In this document: positions 16,707-24,204 of the stretch, piece by piece
Position numbering within the stretch: position 1 is the first letter of the stretch
Layout: the number at the start of each line of letters is the position of its first letter
NCBI RefSeq assembly: GCF_008107625.1
Contig: NZ_SDKK01000034.1
Location: 1-32,442 of the forward strand
Direction: 5' to 3'
DNA length: 32,442 bases
Source: Zoogloea oleivorans
GTDB taxonomy: Bacteria > Pseudomonadota > Gammaproteobacteria > Burkholderiales > Rhodocyclaceae
Translations under genes and position numbers: made by a program
The notes under the pieces: generated by a model
Databases searched by the model: none
Told to the model about the DNA's origin: nothing
The model's input: the letters and a program-made list of their open reading frames with translations, nothing else

Positions 16707-18923
16707 TTAGGTTCGCAGCGGCAGCGACACTTGAGGCTCAAGTGCCTGCAAGACCGCATGGGCCTTCAAGATATCTTGATGCAGTTCAGGATGTTTCGGT
16801 GCAGACACTGTGACAACAAGCGCGTAGCGGATAGAGGGAGCCCCCGACGCTGCACCACCCGCTTCACGAGCGTTGTAATGCACATCAAAGACGGGCTCCA
16901 GAAGGCTACTACCCAAGCAGCCATTTTCCGCGTGGAGAACAGTCTCCCACTTCCCGAGATCCGAACGTAACTCCTCCTCCGTCCTGAACACAGCTTTAGG
17001 AAAGAATGTCTTCGACGCGGCGTTTTTCTTGCCGGCTGCCTGCTTTGTACGGTTCGGCCTAAAAGTGATTCCCAGCCCAGCCTTGGTGTAAGCGCCGGCG
17101 TCCTGAGGGTCAACCGGGCTCGCGTAGCAAAAGGTTGCCCGAATGCGGACCTTTCCTTCTAGCTGAAACTCAGGCAGCGGAATGGGGGCACGGAGGAACT
17201 TCCCAGCCCTCAGCTCCCCCTGATAAATGATCCGAGCCTCACCCTCTCCGCAAGTAATGAGTCGATTCATGTCGGACGGAACACGCCCCCATCCAACCTG
17301 CCGCACATCGTGATCGTCCGCACTATCGCAACCATGTACGAGAAGGGCCTTGATCGTCAGAGGATGGACGGGATCACCCAGGATGGCTCGGATGCCCACG
17401 GCGGACCGCAATGCCAGTGGCGCTGCAAAGCTCGTTCCGAGTGTCGCCGCCACGTTCGGTTTCAGTCCGGGTGCTGCGACATGGAAATACTCTTTCGGGG
17501 CTCCGCCGAAAGCAACGACATCAGGCTTGCGTCGTCCCGGACTCCGGCCTGGCCCTATCGCGCTGTATGCGGCCTTCTTCCATTCGGCGCCCGAACGATC
17601 CGCCGCGCCAACCGACAAGGCATTGACGCTATCTGCGGGCACCTGAATCCGATTGAACCCCAAGGCCTCATCGCGCTCCCCGTTGTTGCCGACCGCCACC
17701 GTCATCAAGGTTTCCCCGTCACTCAAGATGCTGTCGATGACAGCAGTCCACGCATGGACATCTTGATCCTCGACGGGCAGATCCGGCCCCAGGCTCAGGT
17801 TCACAAACTGATACTGACGGGACAGCAGAACCGTTTCCACATGTCCAAGTGTTCGATACAACTCGTAGGGGTCCTCACCTTCCACTTTGGCATCGAGCAC
17901 TCGGTGGTGGTCAACGGGGGCATATGGACGCGCCGCAACCTCTTCGGGTTCAATTGGACCGAAAAGGAGTGCTGAGGTGACACCGAGACCGTGCTCCAAG
18001 TATGAGGGCACATCCAGTGCATGCTCGTCAGCAAGAAAATAGCGACGAACATATCGACCGAGAACGTGCTCAACGGGCAATCCTCCGTCCAACACGGCAA
18101 CCTTGGGTTCCCGTGAAAGCGGCTCGGCGCTTGGCAGAGAAAACGGTACTGAGAGCGGCTGGCTCCTTGTGACGGGGCGCGCGGCTCGCAGGTGCGGCAT
18201 CGGTCGAATCACCCGAGCCAGTGTAAATTGAGCCAAGCGTTCAAGCGCTGTCGCGTCGCCCTCCACGGCAATAAACAGCAGCCTACCAGCCTCGAACCCA
18301 AACTCCCCGTTGACGAGAAATCCACAGTCCTTGGCGTAGTCAGCAAAGAGTGACCGGACGTAGCCCGCGTCACCGTCCGGCGGCAGGTGAAGGCCGACCT
18401 CGAAGACGTGCCCAAGTTCTGTGCCCTCAAGCTGAAGCCGGTCGGCGGCAGTCATTGCGGCAAAGCTTTCGAGCTGGGCGAACTGCTCCCCAACCGGCAT
18501 CTGCTCATTCAGGCTACGGGCGAAGGCCGGGAACTTCTTGAGGGCAGAGCGCGTTCCCGCAACGAATATCTCTGTGGTGTCGGCCTCGGCTGGTGCCTTC
18601 TTTAGCACCTGCCGTCGTGGTTTGATGCGGCGAGTCCGCGACCCCACTGACGTGAGCCCCACCTGATCGAAGAGCTGCTTGGGGAAAAACGACTTCGCTA
18701 AATAGGCGGGATGCAAGACCAGCCGCGCGACGGCTAGATCATCAACGCACGCCTTGCCCGGAAGCTCTTGAAACAGCACATTGGCAGCTTCGATCTGAGG
18801 GACGATGACCTGCTTCGCCTCACCAAGCGTGTAAGGGTGGGCCTTGTTGCTTGGGGCTTTCTTGGGTGCCTCAATGGGGTACGTCAGCAACTCTGCCCGG
18901 CCAATCAGGTATCGCGTGGTCAT
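16707..18923 (-). CDS. ietS: Subtilisin-like serine protease, IetS-type
   Basis: 738-residue S8-family peptidase without a signal peptide, so probably cytoplasmic. The triad is complete: Asp279 (KVAVLDGG), His311 (LEHGLGVTS) and Ser498 (LGTSFAAP). Oxyanion Asn413 lies in VAVGNNGE. About 270 residues precede the catalytic domain, where a secreted subtilase would have a signal and propeptide, and about 180 follow it. Its ATG directly abuts the TAA of the AAA+ ATPase gene, so the two are translationally coupled. This protease/ATPase pair matches IetAS, described first as a stability module on an Agrobacterium Ti plasmid and later among experimentally tested anti-phage systems. Assignment rests on architecture, not alignment. 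Confidence 0.83.
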   Translation of the reverse strand: MTTRYLIGRAELLTYPIEAPKKAPSNKAHPYTLGEAKQVIVPQIEAANVLFQELPGKACVDDLAVARLVLHPAYLAKSFFPKQLFDQVGLTSVGSRTRRIKPRRQVLKKAPAEADTTEIFVAGTRSALKKFPAFARSLNEQMPVGEQFAQLESFAAMTAADRLQLEGTELGHVFEVGLHLPPDGDAGYVRSLFADYAKDCGFLVNGEFGFEAGRLLFIAVEGDATALERLAQFTLARVIRPMPHLRAARPVTRSQPLSVPFSLPSAEPLSREPKVAVLDGGLPVEHVLGRYVRRYFLADEHALDVPSYLEHGLGVTSALLFGPIEPEEVAARPYAPVDHHRVLDAKVEGEDPYELYRTLGHVETVLLSRQYQFVNLSLGPDLPVEDQDVHAWTAVIDSILSDGETLMTVAVGNNGERDEALGFNRIQVPADSVNALSVGAADRSGAEWKKAAYSAIGPGRSPGRRKPDVVAFGGAPKEYFHVAAPGLKPNVAATLGTSFAAPLALRSAVGIRAILGDPVHPLTIKALLVHGCDSADDHDVRQVGWGRVPSDMNRLITCGEGEARIIYQGELRAGKFLRAPIPLPEFQLEGKVRIRATFCYASPVDPQDAGAYTKAGLGITFRPNRTKQAAGKKNAASKTFFPKAVFRTEEELRSDLGKWETVLHAENGCLGSSLLEPVFDVHYNAREAGGAASGAPSIRYALVVTVSAPKHPELHQDILKAHAVLQALEPQVSLPLRT

Positions 18924-20105
18924 TTACTTGAGCCCCCTTCCTTTACGAGGCGACGGCCCCGCATGCTTGCGAATCGTATCGCGGGCAACACCCGTCATCT
19001 GGCTTATCTGAACATGGGTATGCTGTCCAGCTTTGGCGAGTTCAATGGCCAAATGCAACCGTTCAGCCTTACTGAGCATTTCCTGGTTTTGCCCCAGCAC
19101 TGACGAGATCAACCTCTCGACGGGGGCGACTTCCAGCGTATAGCCACGCCGAAGCGCATTGATGCTTCGCTCCACATCGGAGAGCGATTGCCCCTGGAAG
19201 CCTGCAGCCAGCACATCGATCCAGGGCTGGAAGAGCCCCCGGTCTTCGCCCAGAAAACGCTCGATCGCGACGGCGATTGATTTCGCATCTGGTGCATCGA
19301 ATTTCACGACCAAGTCAAAACGACGCCACAGCGCGGGATCCACCAATTCCGGGTGGTTGGTGGCAGCAAGCAGCAGGCCGCTGTCCGGCCACTGATCAAC
19401 CTCCTGAAGCATGACGGTAACCAAACGCTTGAGCTCACCGATATCCGATTCGTCACTCCGACGCTTCGCGATGGCATCAATTTCGTCGAGCAAAAGGACC
19501 GCCGCATGCTTCTTGGCATGATCAAGCGCCATGCGCAGATTGTTTCCGGTCTTTCCCAGAAGGCTGCTCATCACCGCCGTCAGATCAAGGACCCACAGCG
19601 GCTTTCCGAGCGACTGCGCAATCCAGCGGGCAGACAGGGTTTTCCCCACGCCAGGCGGACCGACCAGGATGGCCGATCGAGTGGGGCTAATACCCCGTGC
19701 AGCCAAGCGCTCTGACTCCTGACGTTCATGGATGATCGCTCTGATCGCATCGCCTACCCCTACGGGAAGAATGGGTGCTGCCAATCCCTCTCGGTCATCG
19801 AATACACGAATCAGCGGCAGACGGGAATCTCCGTCAACAGGCAGCAGGATCTCCCGGTCATCGCTCACCGACACTCCGCGTCGAAGCACAGAACTCCCAG
19901 CCGATCGGGTTTGTGTTGTCTTTAGTGACTGATCCAGGCGTGAAGCCAACTCAGGGCGACCTTGCCGGTACTTACGAACCAATTTCGCCAACAGCAGTCG
20001 TGTGTCTTCACAAGAGTCCGCGGCAGCGAGTCTTGCCAAATTGGCGAGATCATCTTCCAGATCCTTGCATTCGCCCACCCCTTCAGATTTATTCACAAGA
20101 ATCAC
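18924..20105 (-). CDS. ietA: AAA+ ATPase, IetA-type, with C-terminal helix-turn-helix
   Basis: 393 residues. Walker A GPPGVGKT is at residues 149-156, Walker B VLLLDEID at 203-210, sensor-1 Asn250 (LLAATN) and arginine-finger candidates Arg261/Arg262 (LWRRFD). The first about 120 residues are a family-specific helical region. Residues about 350-383 (LAIELAKAG...ISQMTGVARDTIRKHAG) look like a helix-turn-helix. In IetAS the ATPase is thought to control the partner protease. The annotated start is GTG at 20105. GTG at 20096, with GGTGA five bases before it, is equally plausible and removes three residues. A sigma70-type promoter lies just upstream. Confidence 0.85.
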   Translation of the reverse strand: MILVNKSEGVGECKDLEDDLANLARLAAADSCEDTRLLLAKLVRKYRQGRPELASRLDQSLKTTQTRSAGSSVLRRGVSVSDDREILLPVDGDSRLPLIRVFDDREGLAAPILPVGVGDAIRAIIHERQESERLAARGISPTRSAILVGPPGVGKTLSARWIAQSLGKPLWVLDLTAVMSSLLGKTGNNLRMALDHAKKHAAVLLLDEIDAIAKRRSDESDIGELKRLVTVMLQEVDQWPDSGLLLAATNHPELVDPALWRRFDLVVKFDAPDAKSIAVAIERFLGEDRGLFQPWIDVLAAGFQGQSLSDVERSINALRRGYTLEVAPVERLISSVLGQNQEMLSKAERLHLAIELAKAGQHTHVQISQMTGVARDTIRKHAGPSPRKGRGLK

Positions 20106-20132
20106 CAGAATTATGAAAAATTATTATGGCGA

Positions 20133-20161
20133 ATTTTATGACCAAAACTAAAAATCGTCAA
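20133..20161 (-). promoter_or_regulatory. Sigma70-type promoter for ietAS
   Basis: On the minus strand, TTGACG (20161-20156) and TAAAAT (20138-20133) are separated by 17 bases. This places transcription start near 20126, leaving a leader of only about 20-30 bases. The intergenic region with chrB is notably AT-rich here. Confidence 0.65.
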
Positions 20162-20260
20162 TAAGTCATGCAGGGATACATGCAGCGAAAAGTGCAGTGT
20201 AGCCATCCCTATCCTTCCTTCCTGTGCCGCGACATTGCCCATCAAAATTTACTTGTAACC

Positions 20261-20276
20261 ACATCAACGAAGATGT
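20261..20276. promoter_or_regulatory. Possible operator before chrB
   Basis: ACATC and GATGT form an inverted repeat around six bases, ending 12 bases before the chrB start. ChrB-type regulators bind their own promoter, so this is a candidate site. The repeat is short and no clear -35/-10 pair was found for chrB. Confidence 0.3.
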
Positions 20277-20288
20277 AGCGTAGACGAC

Positions 20289-21230
20289 ATGACTCAATGG
20301 CTCTCGCTTATCACCAGTCTTCCCACCGAGAACGCCACGGCCCGGATGCGGGCCTGGCGGGCGCTCAAGGCATCAGGGGCCGCCGTCCTGCGTGACGGCG
20401 TGTATCTGATGCCTGAACGGGAATCCTGCCGCAATACGCTCGATTCCGTGGCCACCGACATCCTGGGTGCCGGCGGCACGGTTTTTGTCCTGCGTGTCGA
20501 AGAGCCGGATGGCGCTGCCTTCGTCAGCCTGTTTGACCGCCGTGAGGACTATGCGGTGTTGCTCGCCGACATCAGCAAGGCGCATGCAGGACTTGCTGCC
20601 GAGACCGCGGCCGACACCCTCAAGCAGGCACGCAAGCTACGCAAGACCTTCGCGGGCCTCGCTGAAATTGATTTCTTCCCCGGCGAGGCCCGGCGCCAGG
20701 CCGAGGCGGCTTTGCAGGATCTGGAGCAGCAGGCAGGCTGGGCCTTGTCTCCAGATGAACCTCATGCCGTCGCCGGCACGATTCCCCAACTGCCGCTTGG
20801 CCTGTACCTCGGCCGGACGTGGGCTACCCGTTGTCGTCCATGGGTGGACCGCCTCGCCAGCGCATGGCTGATCCGCCGCTTCATCGATCCGGATGCGCAC
20901 CTGCTGTGGCTGGCGTCGCCTGCCGATTGCCCGCCCGATGCCCTGGGTTTCGATTTCGACGGTGCGACTTTCAGTCACGTCGGCGTTCGGGTCACCTTTG
21001 AAGTCCTGCTGGCGAGCTTCGGCCTCGAAACCCCCGCGCTGCAAAGGCTTGGGGCGCTGGTGCATTTCCTGGATGTGGGGGGCGTGCAGCCCCCCGAATC
21101 GGTGGGTATCGAGAGCGCCCTGGCAGGCCTGCGGGACACCATTGGCGATGACGATCAACTCCTGAACTTCGCCAGCACGGTCTTTGATGGCCTGCTGGCC
21201 TCCTTCGAGAAAGCGACTCCCGCAAAATGA
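20289..21230 (+). CDS. chrB: ChrB, chromate-sensing regulator
   Basis: 313 residues, the usual length of full ChrB. The N-terminal part (about 1-150, MTQWLSLITSLPTENATARM and onward) resembles the PaaX-like regulatory region. The C-terminal part, from about residue 180 (TRCRPWVDRLASAWLIRRFI), is the ChrB domain. ChrB activates or controls the chr operon in response to chromate. It opens a plus-strand operon and overlaps chrA by four bases (21227-21230), so the two are translationally coupled. It is divergent from ietA across 183 bases. Confidence 0.93.
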   Translation: MTQWLSLITSLPTENATARMRAWRALKASGAAVLRDGVYLMPERESCRNTLDSVATDILGAGGTVFVLRVEEPDGAAFVSLFDRREDYAVLLADISKAHAGLAAETAADTLKQARKLRKTFAGLAEIDFFPGEARRQAEAALQDLEQQAGWALSPDEPHAVAGTIPQLPLGLYLGRTWATRCRPWVDRLASAWLIRRFIDPDAHLLWLASPADCPPDALGFDFDGATFSHVGVRVTFEVLLASFGLETPALQRLGALVHFLDVGGVQPPESVGIESALAGLRDTIGDDDQLLNFASTVFDGLLASFEKATPAK

Positions 21231-22588
21231 ACCACGCCACCACCATTCCTGAAGTGAGTCCTGACGCGCCACCCGCGCCGGTCAGCTTCTGGGAAGCCTT
21301 CGTTTTCTGGCTGAAGCTCGGCTTCATCAGCTTCGGCGGACCGGCCGGGCAGATTTCGATCATGCACCAGGAACTGGTGGAAAACCGCCGCTGGATTTCC
21401 GAGCGCCGCTTCCTGCACGCCCTCAATTACTGCATGGTGCTGCCTGGCCCCGAGGCCCAGCAACTCGCCACCTACATCGGCTGGCTGATGCACCGAAGCT
21501 GGGGCGGCATCGTCGCCGGGGTGCTGTTCGTGCTGCCCTCGTTATTCATCCTGATTGCCCTGTCGTGGGTCTACATCGCCTTCGGCGAGATGCCTCTGGT
21601 GGCCGGGTTGTTCTACGGCATCAAGCCGGCAGTCACCGCCATCGTTGTGCAGGCTGCCCACCGCATTGGTGGTCGGGCACTCAAGAACAAGGCCCTGTGG
21701 GCGATTGCCGCCGCGTCCTTTGTGGCGATCTTTGCGCTGGATGTGCCGTTCCCGGCCATCGTCGCGGTCGCCGCGCTCATCGGCTACGTGGGCGGACGGG
21801 TTGCCCCCGACAAGTTCAAGGCCGGTGGCGGGCATGGCAAGGCCGACAAGTCCTTCGGCCGGGCGCTGATCGACGATGACACGCCGACGCCGGAACATGC
21901 CCGCTTCCGCTGGACCGGGCTGCTCCGGGTAGCTGTGATCGGCGCCCTGTTGTGGGCGATTCCAATGGGCCTGCTCACTGCCCGCTACGGCTGGGACCAC
22001 ACCCTGACGCAGATGGGCTGGTTCTTCACCAAGGCCGCGCTGCTGACCTTCGGCGGCGCCTACGCGGTGCTGCCTTATGTGTATCAGGGGGCTGTCGGAC
22101 ATTACGGCTGGCTCACACCCACCCAGATGATCGACGGGCTGGCCCTGGGTGAAACGACGCCCGGGCCGCTGATCATGGTGGTGGCCTTCGTCGGCTTCAT
22201 CGGCGGCTACGTGAAGGCGGTTTTTGGTCCGGACAGCCTGTTTCTCGCCGGTGCCGTGGCGGCCAGCTTGGTGACCTGGCTCACCTTCCTGCCATCCTTC
22301 ATCTTCATTCTGGCCGGCGGGCCGCTGATCGAGACGACCCACAACGATCTCAAGTTCACCGCACCCCTCACCGCCATCACCGCTGCCGTAGTGGGCGTGA
22401 TCCTCAACCTGGCGCTGTTCTTCGGCTATCACGTGCTGTGGCCGAAGGGTTTTGCCGGCAGTTTCGACTGGATTTCCGCGCTGATCGCCCTGGCGGCAGC
22501 CATTGCCCTGTTCCGTTACAAGCGCAGCGTGATCCAGGTCATCGCCGCATGCGCCGTGCTCGGCCTGCTCATCAAGACCCTGCTTTGA
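21227..22588 (+). CDS. chrA: ChrA chromate efflux transporter
   Basis: 453-residue long-chain CHR-family membrane protein that exports chromate from the cytoplasm. The two homologous halves each carry a CHR signature: GFISFGGPAGQI and LPGPEAQQLATYIGW in the first, LTFGGAYAVLPYV and LGETTPGPLIMVVAFVG in the second. Multiple hydrophobic helices span the protein, with a charged central loop at about residues 195-225. The ATG lies inside the end of chrB. Confidence 0.96.
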   Translation: MNHATTIPEVSPDAPPAPVSFWEAFVFWLKLGFISFGGPAGQISIMHQELVENRRWISERRFLHALNYCMVLPGPEAQQLATYIGWLMHRSWGGIVAGVLFVLPSLFILIALSWVYIAFGEMPLVAGLFYGIKPAVTAIVVQAAHRIGGRALKNKALWAIAAASFVAIFALDVPFPAIVAVAALIGYVGGRVAPDKFKAGGGHGKADKSFGRALIDDDTPTPEHARFRWTGLLRVAVIGALLWAIPMGLLTARYGWDHTLTQMGWFFTKAALLTFGGAYAVLPYVYQGAVGHYGWLTPTQMIDGLALGETTPGPLIMVVAFVGFIGGYVKAVFGPDSLFLAGAVAASLVTWLTFLPSFIFILAGGPLIETTHNDLKFTAPLTAITAAVVGVILNLALFFGYHVLWPKGFAGSFDWISALIALAAAIALFRYKRSVIQVIAACAVLGLLIKTLL

Positions 22589-22610
22589 AACCCATCGCCC
22601 GGAGAACCCC

Positions 22611-23348
22611 ATGACCGAAGCCTTCGACCCTAAACGCCGTGCTGTTTTACATGCTGCAGCCGCGACGGCAGCGGCCCTCGGCACCTCCCATGCCGCCAAT
22701 GCCCAAGCGGAGAAAGCTGCCATGTCCATCCTGCCCGCCTTCGAGAGCCAGACGGCGCTCAAGCCCCTGGCCTTCGACCCTGCAAAGCTGAATGGCCTGT
22801 CAGAGCGCTTGATCCGCTCCCACTGGGAAAACAATTACGGCGGCTCGGTCAAGGCGCTGGGTGTTGTCAAAAAGCACCTCGCCGAAGCCCTCGCCAACAA
22901 GGACACGCCGCCCTTCATCTACAACGAGCTGAAGCGCGAGCACCTGCTGCGCACGGGCTCGGTCGTCTTCCACGAGTATTACTTCGACAACCTGGGGGGC
23001 GACGGCAAGGCGGGGGCGAGTGAACGCAAGATCATCGCCGACGCCTTTGGCAGCTTCGACACCTGGGAAACCGAGTTCCGGCGCATCGGTGCGGGCCTCG
23101 GCGGCGGTTCCGGTTGGGTGGTGCTCGGCTACAACATCCATACCCACCAACTGGAGAACTACTGGCTGGCCGATCACGCCCATGGTCCGGCAGCGACCCT
23201 TCCGCTGCTGGTGATGGACATGTACGAGCACGCCTACCAGATGGACTACGGTGCGGCCGCGGCCAGGTACATCGACGCATTCTTCAAGAACATCCAGTGG
23301 GATGCCGTGGCGGCACGGATAGACGCCGCATCAAAGACAAGAGTTTGA
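22611..23348 (+). CDS. chrC: Fe/Mn superoxide dismutase with Tat-like leader (ChrC-type)
   Basis: 245-residue superoxide dismutase of the Fe/Mn family, the ChrC of chr operons, which would remove superoxide formed during chromate reduction. Metal ligands are His71 (RSHWENNYGG), His121 (VVFHEYYF), Asp203 and His207 (VMDMYEHAYQMDY). The N-terminus has an Arg pair (FDPKRRAVLHAAAATAAALG) and an AxA-like end near residues 28-33, suggesting Tat export to the periplasm. Many ChrC proteins are annotated this way, but the leader is weak. GGAGA precedes the ATG 22 bases after chrA. Confidence 0.92.
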   Translation: MTEAFDPKRRAVLHAAAATAAALGTSHAANAQAEKAAMSILPAFESQTALKPLAFDPAKLNGLSERLIRSHWENNYGGSVKALGVVKKHLAEALANKDTPPFIYNELKREHLLRTGSVVFHEYYFDNLGGDGKAGASERKIIADAFGSFDTWETEFRRIGAGLGGGSGWVVLGYNIHTHQLENYWLADHAHGPAATLPLLVMDMYEHAYQMDYGAAAARYIDAFFKNIQWDAVAARIDAASKTRV

Positions 23349-23752
23349 AGGGTTCTGCGGGTCGTTTCCGCGCGACCTGGCTGCTCCTGCTCGGCATCGC
23401 TTGGGCCGGCGGAGCGGATGCTGCGGGGCTGGAAAAATCCTGGCGCCCGGTCCGTGGAAGTGAATTGCGGGCGCTCTTCGCCGATCAGAACCTGGGCGAT
23501 GAGGTGCATTTTGCCAATCAGTTTCACCGGGATGGACGACTGACCGGTACGGACATGGGCAAGCCGGCCCGCGGCAACTGGAAAGTGACTGGTCAGAACT
23601 TGTGCTGGACCTGGAGCCGGCCGGCGAGTCCCGAAGAATGCTACGAGATCCGACAACGCGGCCGTGAGGTGCGACTGTTCAGGGACGGTTACGAGGCGTT
23701 GTCAGGCTCCCTTACACCCCTGGCCATCCAACCGAAGGAAGTGAAACCATGA
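23345..23752 (+). CDS. Small exported protein of the chromate operon
   Basis: 135 residues from a TTG start that overlaps the superoxide dismutase stop (TTGA). The start is chosen because it gives a good signal peptide: positive residues, then ATWLLLLGIAWAGGADAA, with cleavage near residue 27. The mature part of about 108 residues has two Cys (in NLCWTW and EECYEI) that could form a disulfide. It also has a pattern of short beta strands (VHFANQFHRDGRLTGTDMG, GNWKVTG, REVRLFRDG). I do not recognise a named family with confidence; it resembles small periplasmic DUF995-like proteins. It ends in a four-base overlap with the next gene, so it is firmly part of the operon. The longer frame from 23114 overlaps the dismutase gene and is rejected. 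Confidence 0.72.
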   Translation: MKGSAGRFRATWLLLLGIAWAGGADAAGLEKSWRPVRGSELRALFADQNLGDEVHFANQFHRDGRLTGTDMGKPARGNWKVTGQNLCWTWSRPASPEECYEIRQRGREVRLFRDGYEALSGSLTPLAIQPKEVKP

Positions 23753-24204
23753 AATGGATTACCCGTGAACGCCCCAAGATCGACCGGATCGCCTGTCCGT
23801 GGCTGGTGGCGCGCTTCGTCGATGAAGCTCCGGAATTCCTCTACGTGCCGGCCGGTGACGTGACACGGATTGCGGCGGAGACCGGGGCGATCCCCTACGA
23901 CGTGCCCGGTGTCGAACTTGGTCATCATGGGGATCGGTGCAGCTTCGATGCCTTCATCGCCAAGTATGCGATCGCGGACGTAGCCCTCGACAAACTCGCA
24001 CTCATAGTGCGCGCTGCCGACTGCGGTCAGCCCGAACTGGCCGGGGAGGCGGCCGGCCTCCTGGCCATCTCGAAGGGCTTGTCCCTCAATTTTGCCGACG
24101 ACCACGAAATGCTTGGGCACGGGATGGTGGTTTACGATGCGCTCTACGCTTGGTGTGCGGATACGCCGCTCAAGAAGGTCGCTCGTTTCCTGGGCCTAAA
24201 GTGA
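23749..24204 (+). CDS. Stand-alone ChrB C-terminal-domain protein
   Basis: 151 residues that correspond to the C-terminal domain of ChrB without the regulatory N-terminal part: ERPKIDRIACPWLVARFVDE aligns by eye with the RPWVDRLASAWLIRRFIDP block of ChrB above. His and Cys residues (LGHHGDRCSFDAF and DDHEMLGHGMVVYD) could bind a metal or oxyanion. Such proteins are annotated as chromate resistance proteins, but the biochemical role is unknown. ATGA overlaps join it to the genes on both sides, the downstream one as GTGA. Confidence 0.85.
   Translation: MKWITRERPKIDRIACPWLVARFVDEAPEFLYVPAGDVTRIAAETGAIPYDVPGVELGHHGDRCSFDAFIAKYAIADVALDKLALIVRAADCGQPELAGEAAGLLAISKGLSLNFADDHEMLGHGMVVYDALYAWCADTPLKKVARFLGLK

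Noticed and set aside
16442-16759. Minus-strand frame overlapping the IS5 scrap and the ietS end
   Set aside because: Cys/Arg-rich with no family resemblance; it overlaps two better-supported features.
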